64,000 nucleotides of DNA from Bacteroidales bacterium (GTDB taxonomy: Bacteria; Bacteroidota; Bacteroidia; Bacteroidales; UBA10428), in the NCBI GenBank assembly GCA_016929525.1, contig JAFGIP010000092.1, forward strand, positions 1 to 64,000. The letters are read 5' to 3'. Positions 18,555-26,858 of this stretch are shown piece after piece. The position numbers and the translations under genes were made by a program. The notes beneath the pieces are model-generated. The model saw only the letters and a list, made by a program, of their open reading frames with translations. It was not told the DNA's origin and ran no database searches. How positions within the stretch are numbered: the stretch's first letter is position 1; each line of letters begins with the position of its first letter.

Positions 18555-18713
18555 ACTATTAAATTTTCAACAAGTGATTTGACCCTATTTGGCTTATTTT
18601 CATCACATTAAATTGTTCATATGTGTAAATAAATGTTAATAATTTGTTTATATCATAACAATGTGATACTTTTGGCTCACTCATCTTTCCTTAATTAGGA
18701 AGAAGGAGTTTCG

Positions 18714-18745
18714 GAGGACGATGTATCTTGATATACACCGTCCTC
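18714..18745. other. Stem-loop in the 198-base gap before hsdR
   Basis: GAGGACG (18714-18720) pairs with CGTCCTC (18739-18745). TGTAT/ATACA inside extends the stem after one A/C mismatch. It lies just behind the stop of the upstream minus-strand gene (18753) and before hsdR. On the minus strand no T run follows, so it is not a clear terminator in that direction; on the plus strand it is followed by GCGTTTTT. It may slow or protect the upstream mRNA. The remaining gap (18555-18713) is A+T-rich and shows nothing definite. Confidence 0.45.
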
Positions 18746-18752
18746 TGCGTTT

Positions 18753-19277
18753 TTAGAGTATCTCTCCCAGTTTATTTTTAAGTTTATTCTTTATCTGTGT
18801 TTCTCCATGTTTTTTGTATAAATAAAAAGCTGTCAGTAAATAGTAATCTTTCTTCGTTCTCTGCGGTTCCAAAACAATGACATATTTTTCAGCTAAGTCA
18901 AAAATGTAGGTACGGAAGACAGTTTTCCCTTTAACACGTTCCTCAGTACTGAAAATCTCCATTTTATCCTTTTTATTCTCCTCAATGTGATACTTAACCC
19001 AATGCAAGCGTTGTGAGCGGTGCATATCAAACACCCTGCGTTTTACTTTCCTGCCACTTTCATCTTCTTCCTCAACTTCCTCGCGTGTTAAATGATTAAA
19101 TAATAGTTGCATTGCAGGTTCTTCACCTTTTATCGGGTAAATCTTTTTTTTTCTGAAATTTAGGTTTGGGTCATTTTCAATATCTCGCTCAAAAATACTC
19201 TTTAGAGATTTTGTCCGTTCGACAACCGACAAATAAGCCAATTCCAGTAATTCGGGATATTTCTTAAGTATATTCAT
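18753..19277 (-). CDS. Small protein with possible PBECR/RelE-like toxin fold, partner of DUF3800
   Basis: Starting at the ATG at 19277, the product has 174 residues. The C-terminal third reads VFRTYIFDLAEKYVIVLEPQ and then KKDYYLLTAFYLYKKHGE. This resembles the strand pattern of barnase/EndoU/RelE-type (PBECR) nuclease domains found in toxins and polyvalent proteins. The centre (EEEDESGRKVKRRVFDMHRSQRLHWVKYHI) holds charged residues and His. It follows the DUF3800 gene by about a dozen bases. The pair sits between hsdS and hsdR. The toxin-fold assignment is a pattern guess. Confidence 0.55.
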   Translation of the reverse strand: MNILKKYPELLELAYLSVVERTKSLKSIFERDIENDPNLNFRKKKIYPIKGEEPAMQLLFNHLTREEVEEEDESGRKVKRRVFDMHRSQRLHWVKYHIEENKKDKMEIFSTEERVKGKTVFRTYIFDLAEKYVIVLEPQRTKKDYYLLTAFYLYKKHGETQIKNKLKNKLGEIL

Positions 19278-19288
19278 TGCCAAACAGA

Positions 19289-19963
19289 CTATTTAAGTTC
19301 AATAAAAAAGAGGTTAAACTTGCTTGCGGTTTTGGGCGTGGTAAGCTCCAAAGGTCGTTTAGTGTGGTGCTTAATTTTATCCACTATTTTAATCTTGGCA
19401 ATCATTTTAAAATTACGCCTTAAATGGTAATTTAATGCTCCCATTAACACATCCGATAATTGTAATAAAACACTTTCGTGTGAACGAATGAATTGCAGGT
19501 TACGGATATTGCTATAATCTATATTGAGTATCTCCCGTAGCTTATTTATTTTTCGATAACTGCATGTATCCTTTATATCGAGATAGATGTTATAAGTATA
19601 CTCCATATCAATTTTATGGTGAAGCAACTGGTAATACATGCGATAATAAAAATCGTTATGTGTATAACCAAATCGGCTGTTGTCGATTTTTGTTTTGTCA
19701 ACAATAACTGCCCGAAAGTTTAAATCTGTTGCAAAGAAATAATCAACCAAGTCGGCATAAAAGGGATAGTTCGATTCGGAAAGCTTCGACCACTTAATTT
19801 CACCTTTGAAATTATGCTTTTCCCGAAGCATCATAATATGACCGGAATGAATCTTTACCTGATTCCATGCTGAACTAACATAGGCTATTATCATGTAAGG
19901 CATTCCATCGTTTTCAAGATGTGTGCTTTCATCGCAATAGATATTAAATGTTTTCTGTTGCAT
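19289..19963 (-). CDS. DUF3800 protein (RNase H-like fold) inside the restriction locus
   Basis: The 224-residue protein has the DUF3800 signature: FNIYCDESTH at the N-terminus (Asp11, Glu12), YLDIKDT in the middle (Asp129), and LLQLSDVLMGALNYH near 168-180 (Asp171). These acidic residues fit a two-metal RNase H-like site. DUF3800 genes are frequent in defence and mobile regions, and their role is not settled. It starts 11 bases after hsdS and is followed within about a dozen bases by the small toxin-fold candidate, so the two probably form a pair carried within the type I operon. Confidence 0.8.
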   Translation of the reverse strand: MQQKTFNIYCDESTHLENDGMPYMIIAYVSSAWNQVKIHSGHIMMLREKHNFKGEIKWSKLSESNYPFYADLVDYFFATDLNFRAVIVDKTKIDNSRFGYTHNDFYYRMYYQLLHHKIDMEYTYNIYLDIKDTCSYRKINKLREILNIDYSNIRNLQFIRSHESVLLQLSDVLMGALNYHLRRNFKMIAKIKIVDKIKHHTKRPLELTTPKTASKFNLFFIELK

Positions 19964-19974
19964 TTTATAATGGT

Positions 19975-21300
19975 TTAATTCCGTACATCAATTTTACCGG
20001 TTACTGCTTCAAATATTAAGGCCTGGCGATATTCTTTTAATAATTTGATTTCACTATCAATCTTATCTTTTATTTCTCTATTCAGTTTCAATTCCACATT
20101 GATATGTTGACATATTATCTTCTGCTCAGTAATAGGTGGTATAAGCAATTTAAAATTCACAATATCTGCTTGGAAAAGATGCGGTACACCCATTCCTGTT
20201 TTAAGAATAGTTATTACATTTTGTGTATAATCAGATTCCAAGAAAAACCTAATATACTCGGGGGAAAGATGCTTCTTATCATAAATTCTCAGAACTGCAA
20301 TTGATGAATTTACAGTTGAAGGTATTGGAAGGCTTTTTACTAAATTTACTATCCCCAACGTTGAACCATCTTTAGCCAATAAAATATCGCCTATCTCTAA
20401 CATGATTTCAGGTGATTCAAAATATCGTTCCTCTGTGATATAATTAATACTCTCAAAATCTATTGCATCAGTTTTAATGTTTGGAGTTGCAATAAAACCA
20501 TAGCCTTCCTCGACATATTCATCAGCTTTCAATCCTTTCCATCCAATTCTTGCCTTAACAGAGATATGGTACTTTAGAAGCGTTTTCTCCCAATGCTCCG
20601 GTATATCCCCCAACCATTCAATACCTGATGGCTTTAACTTCACATTCGGGTCAATGCCCTTTGTTACGGCATTGTTAATAATGGCTTTGCGTTCTTCTTC
20701 CAACAACTCAATCAGGCGTTCTTTTTTGGCAATGGTTTCATCGATTTGGGCGGTTTTTTGGTCGAGGTAGCTTGCTATAAAAGTTTGTTCTGCAATTGTT
20801 GGTAATGGTGCTTTTATGCTTCCTATCATCTCTAAATTTAAACCATCTCTCTTATCCCCTCCACCAAGGTTTCTTATGTTTTGATAGTTTGCTGTAAGCC
20901 AATAAAGCAAATATCTAGTATAATTAACATCATTAGGAACAATCACTCCCAATGATTGATTACAAGTACATTTAAACATTACTTGTCCTGCCATACCTTT
21001 TGTTTTACCTTGTCCAGCTAATGCGATGATAATTGATTTTTCTGGTATCCACTTAGCACTTGAACTTTCATAACCAAGCACAGAAATGTGTTCAGAGGGT
21101 TCAGTAATATTAAATTGATTAACTGTTCCAGAGTTTAACCATGGTATAACTCCATCATTCCAATACTCCTCTTTGTCTTTTGAAGGTGTTCCACCAGCAT
21201 AAATATTAGAAATCCATCTAAGACTTGCAGAAAACCATTCTTTTGGAATAATATCAATCCATTCAATCCCTGAATCCTTGTATTTTGGGTATTTCTTCAT
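19975..21300 (-). CDS. hsdS: Type I restriction-modification specificity subunit
   Basis: The 441-residue protein has two target-recognition domains, each opened by the same phrase: DSGIEWIDIIPKEW at about 10-25 and PSGIEWLGDIPEHW at about 225-245. Each is closed by a long helix (about 175-215 and 395-435) with KTAQIDETIAKKERLIELLE and a related C-terminal spacer. HsdS sets the two half-sites recognised by the whole enzyme. It overlaps the preceding nuclease gene by one base and is followed by DUF3800. No nearby second hsdS or inverted-repeat shuffling site was seen. Confidence 0.93.
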   Translation of the reverse strand: MKKYPKYKDSGIEWIDIIPKEWFSASLRWISNIYAGGTPSKDKEEYWNDGVIPWLNSGTVNQFNITEPSEHISVLGYESSSAKWIPEKSIIIALAGQGKTKGMAGQVMFKCTCNQSLGVIVPNDVNYTRYLLYWLTANYQNIRNLGGGDKRDGLNLEMIGSIKAPLPTIAEQTFIASYLDQKTAQIDETIAKKERLIELLEEERKAIINNAVTKGIDPNVKLKPSGIEWLGDIPEHWEKTLLKYHISVKARIGWKGLKADEYVEEGYGFIATPNIKTDAIDFESINYITEERYFESPEIMLEIGDILLAKDGSTLGIVNLVKSLPIPSTVNSSIAVLRIYDKKHLSPEYIRFFLESDYTQNVITILKTGMGVPHLFQADIVNFKLLIPPITEQKIICQHINVELKLNREIKDKIDSEIKLLKEYRQALIFEAVTGKIDVRN

Positions 21301-22517
21301 TAATTTTTAATAATCCTTTTTAGTTTATCCGTAGTTAATTGCACTAAGTTGTTTTTATCATTAAATAATGTTGCTTCTAAGATTTCTTCAAGTTTTTCAC
21401 TTAATGAATCTTTGTCCGTGAAATGATTTGATAAATCAATATCCAATATAAAAATATGATAAAAAGTCCCCGTATCTTTTCCTCTCTCACCAAATTGCAC
21501 ATGTTGTGGTAAACTAAGATTAGTAAGTTTTGACTTTAATTTGCCTCCATATTCTACGAAATCGGAATGTAATTCATATGCAGAAAAAAAATTATTATAA
21601 CATAAAAGATCATCTATATCAATATAAATTCTAAATTCTTCTGGATGTTTTAATTTCCCATTATCAAAAAAGGATTTAACTGGGTATAAATGCTTTGACT
21701 TTGAAGAATCCTTTGTATTAGTTGGCTCAAAACCAAATTTTTTAAATGTGCCAAAAACCATTTTGGATATATATCTTCGCAATTCCATTTCTAATTCCGA
21801 AATAGCTTTTATCTTTTTAAAATTGATTTGGTATTCTTTCAGCTTTGTTTCCATATTTGGGTTTGATTTATCTTCACTATATAAATAGTTTATATTCGAA
21901 ATATATTCTTTTAGAAAGAGTAAATGTCTATCATCACTATTCTTAAAATATTGATAGATATTTAAAGACACCTGGCTTAATAATTCATTATGCGTGATAT
22001 GCACATATAAAATCCCTTCCGACTTTAGCTTTTGAAGATAACTGTTCTCATCATCGCTTAATGGCTTTAATGTAAGAACAATGCCAATCTTCTTACTTTT
22101 TACGTTAACGCAATTCCAATAAGTTTTTAAATCGTTATACAAATTAGCATGGATTTTATTTTCAATAAGAATTGCCCATTCATAACTATATTTATTATTT
22201 CCCTTATTATTCGAAACAATAAGGATATCAATGAACTCAAATTCTCGAAAGACTGTAAAATCTGGAGTTAATTCATCCAGAAATTGTGGAGCTAACCTTC
22301 CTAATTTTAAATGAATTAATTCAATTAGGCTATCAAAAAAAAGGCTTTCGAATTTATGGTCTTCCTTATTATCAAAATAAAATGCTAAAAAATTACTATT
22401 TACCTGTTCCCAGTGAGGAAAACCAGCAATTTCAAAAATATTTCTTCTGTCCTTTAATTCTTCGGGCAGATTAGCTATAAAATCATCTAGCCAATTAAAG
22501 TCAAGTTTACTAATCAT
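21300..22517 (-). CDS. PD-(D/E)XK nuclease-like protein between hsdM and hsdS
   Basis: This 405-residue protein has the nuclease core at about 85-135: FEFIDILIVSNNK (Asp97), then YEWAILIENKIHANLYNDL with Glu119 and Lys121. The N-terminus (NIFEIAGFPHWEQVNSNFLA) resembles PD-(D/E)XK proteins of phage-defence loci. The C-terminal 200 residues are unassigned. It overlaps hsdM by eight bases and hsdS by one base, so translation is coupled inside the restriction operon. Classical type I loci have no gene here, which suggests an added effector or an anti-restriction countermeasure. Confidence 0.75.
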   Translation of the reverse strand: MISKLDFNWLDDFIANLPEELKDRRNIFEIAGFPHWEQVNSNFLAFYFDNKEDHKFESLFFDSLIELIHLKLGRLAPQFLDELTPDFTVFREFEFIDILIVSNNKGNNKYSYEWAILIENKIHANLYNDLKTYWNCVNVKSKKIGIVLTLKPLSDDENSYLQKLKSEGILYVHITHNELLSQVSLNIYQYFKNSDDRHLLFLKEYISNINYLYSEDKSNPNMETKLKEYQINFKKIKAISELEMELRRYISKMVFGTFKKFGFEPTNTKDSSKSKHLYPVKSFFDNGKLKHPEEFRIYIDIDDLLCYNNFFSAYELHSDFVEYGGKLKSKLTNLSLPQHVQFGERGKDTGTFYHIFILDIDLSNHFTDKDSLSEKLEEILEATLFNDKNNLVQLTTDKLKRIIKN

Positions 22518-24234
22518 CGGTAATACTCTTAATTGATCTCACTGTTTCTTTTTCCAGCTTTAAAATGTCAGCCCTAATTTCTTCGAGCGAGCGCAAAGGC
22601 TGATACTTATAAAAGTAACGAGTGAAGTTTATCTCGTACCCGATTTTATCATTCGTTCTGTCCATCCATGCGTCAGGCACATGAGGCAACACCTCCTGTT
22701 TGAAGTATTCCTCAATATCTTGTTTTAGCGGTACATTTTCATAATCACGCAAGCTGCTGTCAGGTTTCGGATTTTTCTTTGCATCGGTCAGAATGTTTCC
22801 CTTTTCATCCTTTTGAGGACGATCCACCTGTACACGAGTATAACCAAAATCTTCCCGGTCAAATATTTTTGAGTATTCACCATCCTTATACTCACAATAG
22901 ATTCGGGTAATTTTCTCAATCTGCTTGTCGCTAATTTCGTTTCGCTTATTACCTAAGCTCCTTTTCATTTTTTGGAAGTAGCTGGTTGCATTTACCAGTT
23001 GTATTTTGCCTTGTCGTTTCTTGCTCTTTCGGTTTGAAAGCACCCATACATAAGTCGAAATTCCTGTATTGTAAAATAGCTGGTCGGGCAGGGCAACAAT
23101 ACCTTCCAGTAAGTCATTCTCAATAATCCATTTACGGATACTGGAAACACCACTACCAGCACCACCTGTAAACAAAGGCGAACCATTAAATACTATTGCT
23201 AACCGTGAACCACCATCTTTGGGGTCTTTCATCTTGGAAATCATGTGTAGCAGGAACAGCAATGAACCATCGCTTACACTTGGTAATCCTGCCCCAAACC
23301 TTCCCGCAAATCCCAGCTTCTCATACTCATCCTGAATCTCTGATTGTACCTTCTTCCAATTCACACCAAAAGGCGGATTTGAAAGCATGTAGTGAAATTT
23401 CTCATTTGATAAACCATCCTGAGTGAAGGAATTTCCCTGTTTAATATTCCCCGGATTTTGCCCCTTAATCATCATATCTGCTTTGCAAATAGCATAACTC
23501 TCCGGGTTCAGTTCCTGACCATACAAATTAAGCTGTGAACTTGGACTGTTATTATGAGCTTTAAAATAGTCCTCTGCAATAGATAACATCCCACCTGTTC
23601 CACAAGCCGGGTCATACATTTCCTTTATCGTTCCTTCCTTGAAAATATCATCATCTTCGGCAAACAATAAATGCACCATCAGGCGAATAACCTCACGAGG
23701 TGTAAAATGCTCCCCGGCAGTTTCGTTAGATGCCTCCGCAAATTTCCGTATCAGATGTTCAAAAATATATCCCATCTCCAATGACTGCGACAAAGAGAGG
23801 TCTACACTATTAAACTCCTGCATCACCTTGTACAACAGGTTTGCATCATCGAGCCTTTTTATCTGCTCATCGAACCGGAAATTTTCAAATACCTCTTTGA
23901 TATTAGCTGAAAATCCTGCTATATAGTTGCGAAGGTTTGCAGCTATATTATTTGGGTCACCAAGTAGTTTTTCAAAATCGAAAGGACTGTGATTGTGAAA
24001 ATAATCATAGCCTGACTTCTGATTCAGAATTCTGTCTATCACATCCTCACTTTGCTTCTTCACCTTTTCATATTGGCTCAACACCTCCTTTTTATTAGGG
24101 GTAAGCAAGCAATCAAGTCGCCTGAGAACCGTTAACGGAAGTATCACCTTTCCATATTCTGCCTGTTTGTAGTCGCCCCGTAAATAGTCGGCAATGCTCC
24201 AAATAAAATTTGCTTTATCCTGAAAATTCGTCAT
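22510..24234 (-). CDS. hsdM: Type I DNA methyltransferase (N6-adenine), M subunit
   Basis: The 574-residue protein begins with an HsdM N-terminal helical domain (FIWSIADYLRGDYKQAEYGK). The SAM-binding motif YDPACGTGG is at about 207-215, preceded by GEHFTPREVIRLM. The catalytic N6-adenine motif NPPFG is at 286-290. With HsdS it methylates adenines in both half-sites and thereby protects host DNA. It starts eight bases after the small XRE gene and overlaps the next nuclease gene. Length and motifs are intact. Confidence 0.95.
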   Translation of the reverse strand: MTNFQDKANFIWSIADYLRGDYKQAEYGKVILPLTVLRRLDCLLTPNKKEVLSQYEKVKKQSEDVIDRILNQKSGYDYFHNHSPFDFEKLLGDPNNIAANLRNYIAGFSANIKEVFENFRFDEQIKRLDDANLLYKVMQEFNSVDLSLSQSLEMGYIFEHLIRKFAEASNETAGEHFTPREVIRLMVHLLFAEDDDIFKEGTIKEMYDPACGTGGMLSIAEDYFKAHNNSPSSQLNLYGQELNPESYAICKADMMIKGQNPGNIKQGNSFTQDGLSNEKFHYMLSNPPFGVNWKKVQSEIQDEYEKLGFAGRFGAGLPSVSDGSLLFLLHMISKMKDPKDGGSRLAIVFNGSPLFTGGAGSGVSSIRKWIIENDLLEGIVALPDQLFYNTGISTYVWVLSNRKSKKRQGKIQLVNATSYFQKMKRSLGNKRNEISDKQIEKITRIYCEYKDGEYSKIFDREDFGYTRVQVDRPQKDEKGNILTDAKKNPKPDSSLRDYENVPLKQDIEEYFKQEVLPHVPDAWMDRTNDKIGYEINFTRYFYKYQPLRSLEEIRADILKLEKETVRSIKSITDD

Positions 24235-24242
24235 ATCTGTAT

Positions 24243-24452
24243 CTATTCAATCGTTGAATTCAATAAGTCTTTAACATCAACCTGTAATGCTTTCGCAATG
24301 TCAAGTAAGGTTTCCAATGATGGCTGACTTTCATTCGTACACCACCGGGAAACAGTCGCAGGATTTTTATCCAAAACCTGTGCTAACCATTTACTGGTCT
24401 TGTTCTGCTCAACAAGCACTACCTTCAATCGGTTAATGGATTTTTGTGTCAT
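24243..24452 (-). CDS. XRE-family helix-turn-helix controller of the restriction locus
   Basis: The 69-residue protein is a compact Cro/CI-type HTH: LVEQNKTSKWLAQVLDKNPA, then TVSRWCTNESQPSLETLLDI and AKALQVDVKDLL. It lies eight bases upstream of hsdM and opens the minus-strand series. Small HTH proteins in this position control the timing of modification and restriction genes. Three similar half-sites (GTATTGCAAT, GTAGTGCAAT, and inverted GTAATACGCAAT) lie just upstream and are plausible operators. Confidence 0.88.
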   Translation of the reverse strand: MTQKSINRLKVVLVEQNKTSKWLAQVLDKNPATVSRWCTNESQPSLETLLDIAKALQVDVKDLLNSTIE

Positions 24453-24456
24453 AAAA

Positions 24457-24514
24457 ATTGCGTATTACATCAATTGTATTGCAATTTAAACAAAACATTT
24501 GAATGTAGTGCAAT
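24457..24514. promoter_or_regulatory. Candidate operator half-sites for the XRE controller
   Basis: A run of related decamers precedes the controller gene: ATTGCGTATTAC (24457-24468), GTATTGCAAT (24476-24485) and GTAGTGCAAT (24505-24514). The first is inverted relative to the other two and forms an imperfect dyad with the second. The position directly before the ATG at 24452 fits autoregulation of the controller and hsdM. The sequence similarity is seen; binding is inferred. Confidence 0.45.
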
Positions 24515-24546
24515 AAAAAGCCCCGTTTTTTTGACAAAAACAGGGC
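24515..24546 (-). terminator. Intrinsic terminator upstream of the restriction operon
   Basis: GCCCCGTTTTT (24520-24530) pairs with AAAAACAGGGC (24536-24546) across one mismatch. On the minus strand it is followed by TTTTTATT (complement of 24512-24519). It would stop transcription arriving from the right and leave the controller/hsdM genes under their own promoter. Confidence 0.6.
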
Positions 24547-25027
24547 GAACAATATATTATCTCGAATATAAACCGAACCTTGGAGAGACCGATAATTCGG
24601 GTTTAATTCGATAATTCAGTCTTTCGGTTCAGATAGTTTTAATTCTCGGTTGAAAAATCCCTTTGGAGCGCTACACTTTGCTCTTGCTGAAACACTACCA
24701 AATATCTCACCAAATAAATTATAATTGGAATACTTATTCTTGTATTTATTGATTCCGATGTTGATTGGACAAAATATAAAAACCTTTTTAATATCCTGCT
24801 ATGTCTGATAAAGTTAAAAGGTAACTATTTCGTAATGTTTCAGCAAGAGCTAAAGGTAATACTCATATTATGTAAATGATGAGCAGTTGAAAAAATAAGA
24901 TGTCTCCCGCCTCCCGAGATTTTCAATTTTAAACTGGTGCTTTTAAGATACGTAAGAAAGTATCCGAAAATGAAATAAGCCATTAAAAAAAATGATGTAA
25001 AAATGTATATGTATAATAATAAGATAA
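24547..25027. other. 481-base gene-free stretch with inverted repeats
   Basis: No credible coding frame is seen. The left part has a repeated CGATAATTC (near 24590 and 24620) flanked by AACCGAA and TTCGGTT. The middle is bounded by a 15-base inverted repeat at 24680-24694 and 24836-24850. The rest is A+T-rich and unassigned. Its right edge is the stop of the sigma-like gene at 25028. Confidence 0.5.
24677..24856. repeat. MITE-like segment with 15-base perfect terminal inverted repeats
   Basis: GCTCTTGCTGAAACA (24680-24694) is the exact reverse complement of 24836-24850. The match extends imperfectly inwards for about ten more bases (CTACCAAAT against ATTACGAAAT). The enclosed stretch of about 140 bases is non-coding. 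This is the form of a miniature inverted-repeat element or the remnant of an insertion sequence. No target-site duplication is evident. Confidence 0.45.
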
Positions 25028-25942
25028 TTATAACTGTAATTTTCTTATTACTGATATCAGTTCTGCTACATCGTCTTCATATAGGTATTCATGCAAATCA
25101 TCGAATTCCAGATTAAATTTATTTGCATGGCTCTTTAATAGATTAGCCCCTTTTTTGAATAATATACCTATGTATCTATGAGAAACATCGAACAATTGTG
25201 AAATCATTTTGAAATTTAAACCAGCCAAGAACAAGTGTAGGACGATATACTCGGATAAATTCACCTCGATTGTTCTTTTATCAGAATAGGACTTTTTTCT
25301 CGAACGAAATTTTATTTCCCCTATATTTTCTGGTCTTATTTCTTCTAGCAAGAACAAAAGTTTCTTCCTATTTGTATTGGTAAAGGGGTCTTTGTCATTA
25401 TCTAATAAGTCGATTATTAATTCCGAATTAATAAAATATTTCTTGTGTCTGTTATATTTTCTTTCCAGATCAATTAAAAAGTTCTTTACACCGAAAGCCA
25501 CCCAAGTCCAGATATTGGCTAAAGATTCATCATAGCAAGCAAAGAGACCATTTTGATATAACTGTGTAAAACAATCCCAGCTAACATCTTCAATAGGCAA
25601 TTTATTGTTGGGGTGGAATCTTCTTATAAGGTGTTTAACAAATATTTCAATAACCAGATAAGAATCAATCAATGAGGGTCCGTGGATTTCAGTAATTCCT
25701 TTTTCAAATTCTGTTAATGATTTAATTCTTTGAATCATGCTATGGGTGTACAACCCTTTAGTAGCGTTCTTAAAAAAAGCTTTTTCTTCTTTCTTGCTTG
25801 TTTCTGCTCTAATATTCGAATTTGACTCAAAAATTCTTCTGTTCATCCATGATATGTAATCATTCCAGCTTGAATTTTTGTTATCATTATCTTCAGGATT
25901 ATTGTACCATTCCTTTATGCTTTTAAAACTTTTCTTTTTCAT
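25028..25942 (-). CDS. Sigma-70-like regulatory protein of the island
   Basis: The 304-residue protein resembles a divergent sigma factor. A region-2-like block lies at about 115-165 (EDVSWDCFTQLYQNGLFACY, then NIWTWVAFGVKNFLIDLERK). A region-4-like helix-turn-helix is near 225-265 (NLSEYIVLHLFLAGLNFKMI, then SQLFDVSHRYIGILFKKGA). The N-terminal 90 residues are extra and charged. No membrane segment or anti-sigma gene is adjacent. It lies between the restriction operon and the excisionase-like gene and may switch island genes. It could also be a non-sigma HTH protein. Confidence 0.55.
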   Translation of the reverse strand: MKKKSFKSIKEWYNNPEDNDNKNSSWNDYISWMNRRIFESNSNIRAETSKKEEKAFFKNATKGLYTHSMIQRIKSLTEFEKGITEIHGPSLIDSYLVIEIFVKHLIRRFHPNNKLPIEDVSWDCFTQLYQNGLFACYDESLANIWTWVAFGVKNFLIDLERKYNRHKKYFINSELIIDLLDNDKDPFTNTNRKKLLFLLEEIRPENIGEIKFRSRKKSYSDKRTIEVNLSEYIVLHLFLAGLNFKMISQLFDVSHRYIGILFKKGANLLKSHANKFNLEFDDLHEYLYEDDVAELISVIRKLQL

Positions 25943-26007
25943 TTTTGGTATGATTTTTCATATTTAACCTTTTCTTATTATTTGTGATACATAACCTGGA
26001 ATCAAGT

Positions 26008-26457
26008 CTATAAGGATTTATGTATTTTCTTTTTTAAATCCCTTAGAAAATCTCTTGCATCTTGTTCACTCATATGTTTTAGTAACATAGGCTTTAGAGT
26101 CTCGAATACTAGATATCTTCTTTCATGTTCAATTCTGGAACGCCAACCTCCATAATATTCAACAATAAGATTATCGATGGTCTCTCGGAGTACAAAAAAG
26201 GATTTACCCTGTTTTCCTTTGTGGTAGCCATAATATATATTTTCATTATTAAACACATATAGCATTTCTAACCCGCTTACATAACTCTTCTTGCCTTTAT
26301 TAATGCCACGTAAGGCAAAAGCAGCATCGACATTTACTTTTTGATTGGGTTCAATATATAATTGTGGAGGTAGGCCGATTTTAGAGTTTTCAGTCTGCTC
26401 ACACATAGTGTAGGTCTTATCTGACCTGTAAAAATTAAGTGTTACGTGATTTTTCAT
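26008..26457 (-). CDS. Hypothetical island protein
   Basis: The ATG at 26457 gives 149 residues (MKNHVTLNFYRSDKTYTM); a GTG ten codons upstream is less likely. The middle (NVDAAFALRGINKGKKSYVS) and the basic C-terminus (DARDFLRDLKKKIHKSL) are distinctive, but I do not recognise a family. It has no signal peptide or membrane segment. It lies between the excisionase-like gene and the sigma-like gene on the same strand, so it may belong to the integration/regulation module. Confidence 0.6.
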   Translation of the reverse strand: MKNHVTLNFYRSDKTYTMCEQTENSKIGLPPQLYIEPNQKVNVDAAFALRGINKGKKSYVSGLEMLYVFNNENIYYGYHKGKQGKSFFVLRETIDNLIVEYYGGWRSRIEHERRYLVFETLKPMLLKHMSEQDARDFLRDLKKKIHKSL

Positions 26458-26492
26458 TTTTTTATATTTTAGGTTTATACTGCGCACTATTA

Positions 26493-26858
26493 TTATTTTA
26501 AGTAGCTGGCTGCATTGTTTTGGATTTCCTTATTTGTTAATTGCTTTCCTTCAAGTATCCATTTTTCGAGCATTTTCCTCGAAAAGAAAAGTGTACCGTC
26601 TCTGCGTAGGACGGGTATCTCACCCTTAGACACCTTAGTATAGATTGTTGATTTGGTAAGTCCCGTTACTTCCATAGCAAGGTCAATCCTTCCGATATCC
26701 GGTTTCTGTTGAAGTGCTGGATTATTATGCTGAATCCCTTTAATCAGATGCTCAGCAAACTGGATTAAATCTTCAAGTGAAATGTCTACACGTATTTGAG
26801 ACCTATATTCAGCAGGAACATTTAATAAAGCTAATATGTCAATTCCTTTTTCTTGCAT
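26493..26858 (-). CDS. Excisionase-like HTH_17 protein
   Basis: Residues about 55-108 of this 121-residue protein form a MerR/HTH_17-type winged helix: IGRIDLAMEVTGLTKSTIYT, then KVSKGEIPVLRRDGTLFFSR and KMLEKWI. Such proteins serve as excisionases (recombination directionality factors) in Bacteroidetes islands. The N-terminal 50 residues may serve dimerisation. It is the gene nearest the right att site, as expected for an excisionase acting with the integrase at the other end. Confidence 0.75.
   Translation of the reverse strand: MQEKGIDILALLNVPAEYRSQIRVDISLEDLIQFAEHLIKGIQHNNPALQQKPDIGRIDLAMEVTGLTKSTIYTKVSKGEIPVLRRDGTLFFSRKMLEKWILEGKQLTNKEIQNNAASYLK

Noticed and set aside
19975-21300. Phase-variable specificity-subunit shuffling by the nearby serine recombinase
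   Set aside because: Only one hsdS exists in the window and no inverted repeats were seen inside it; the recombinase is over 6 kb away.
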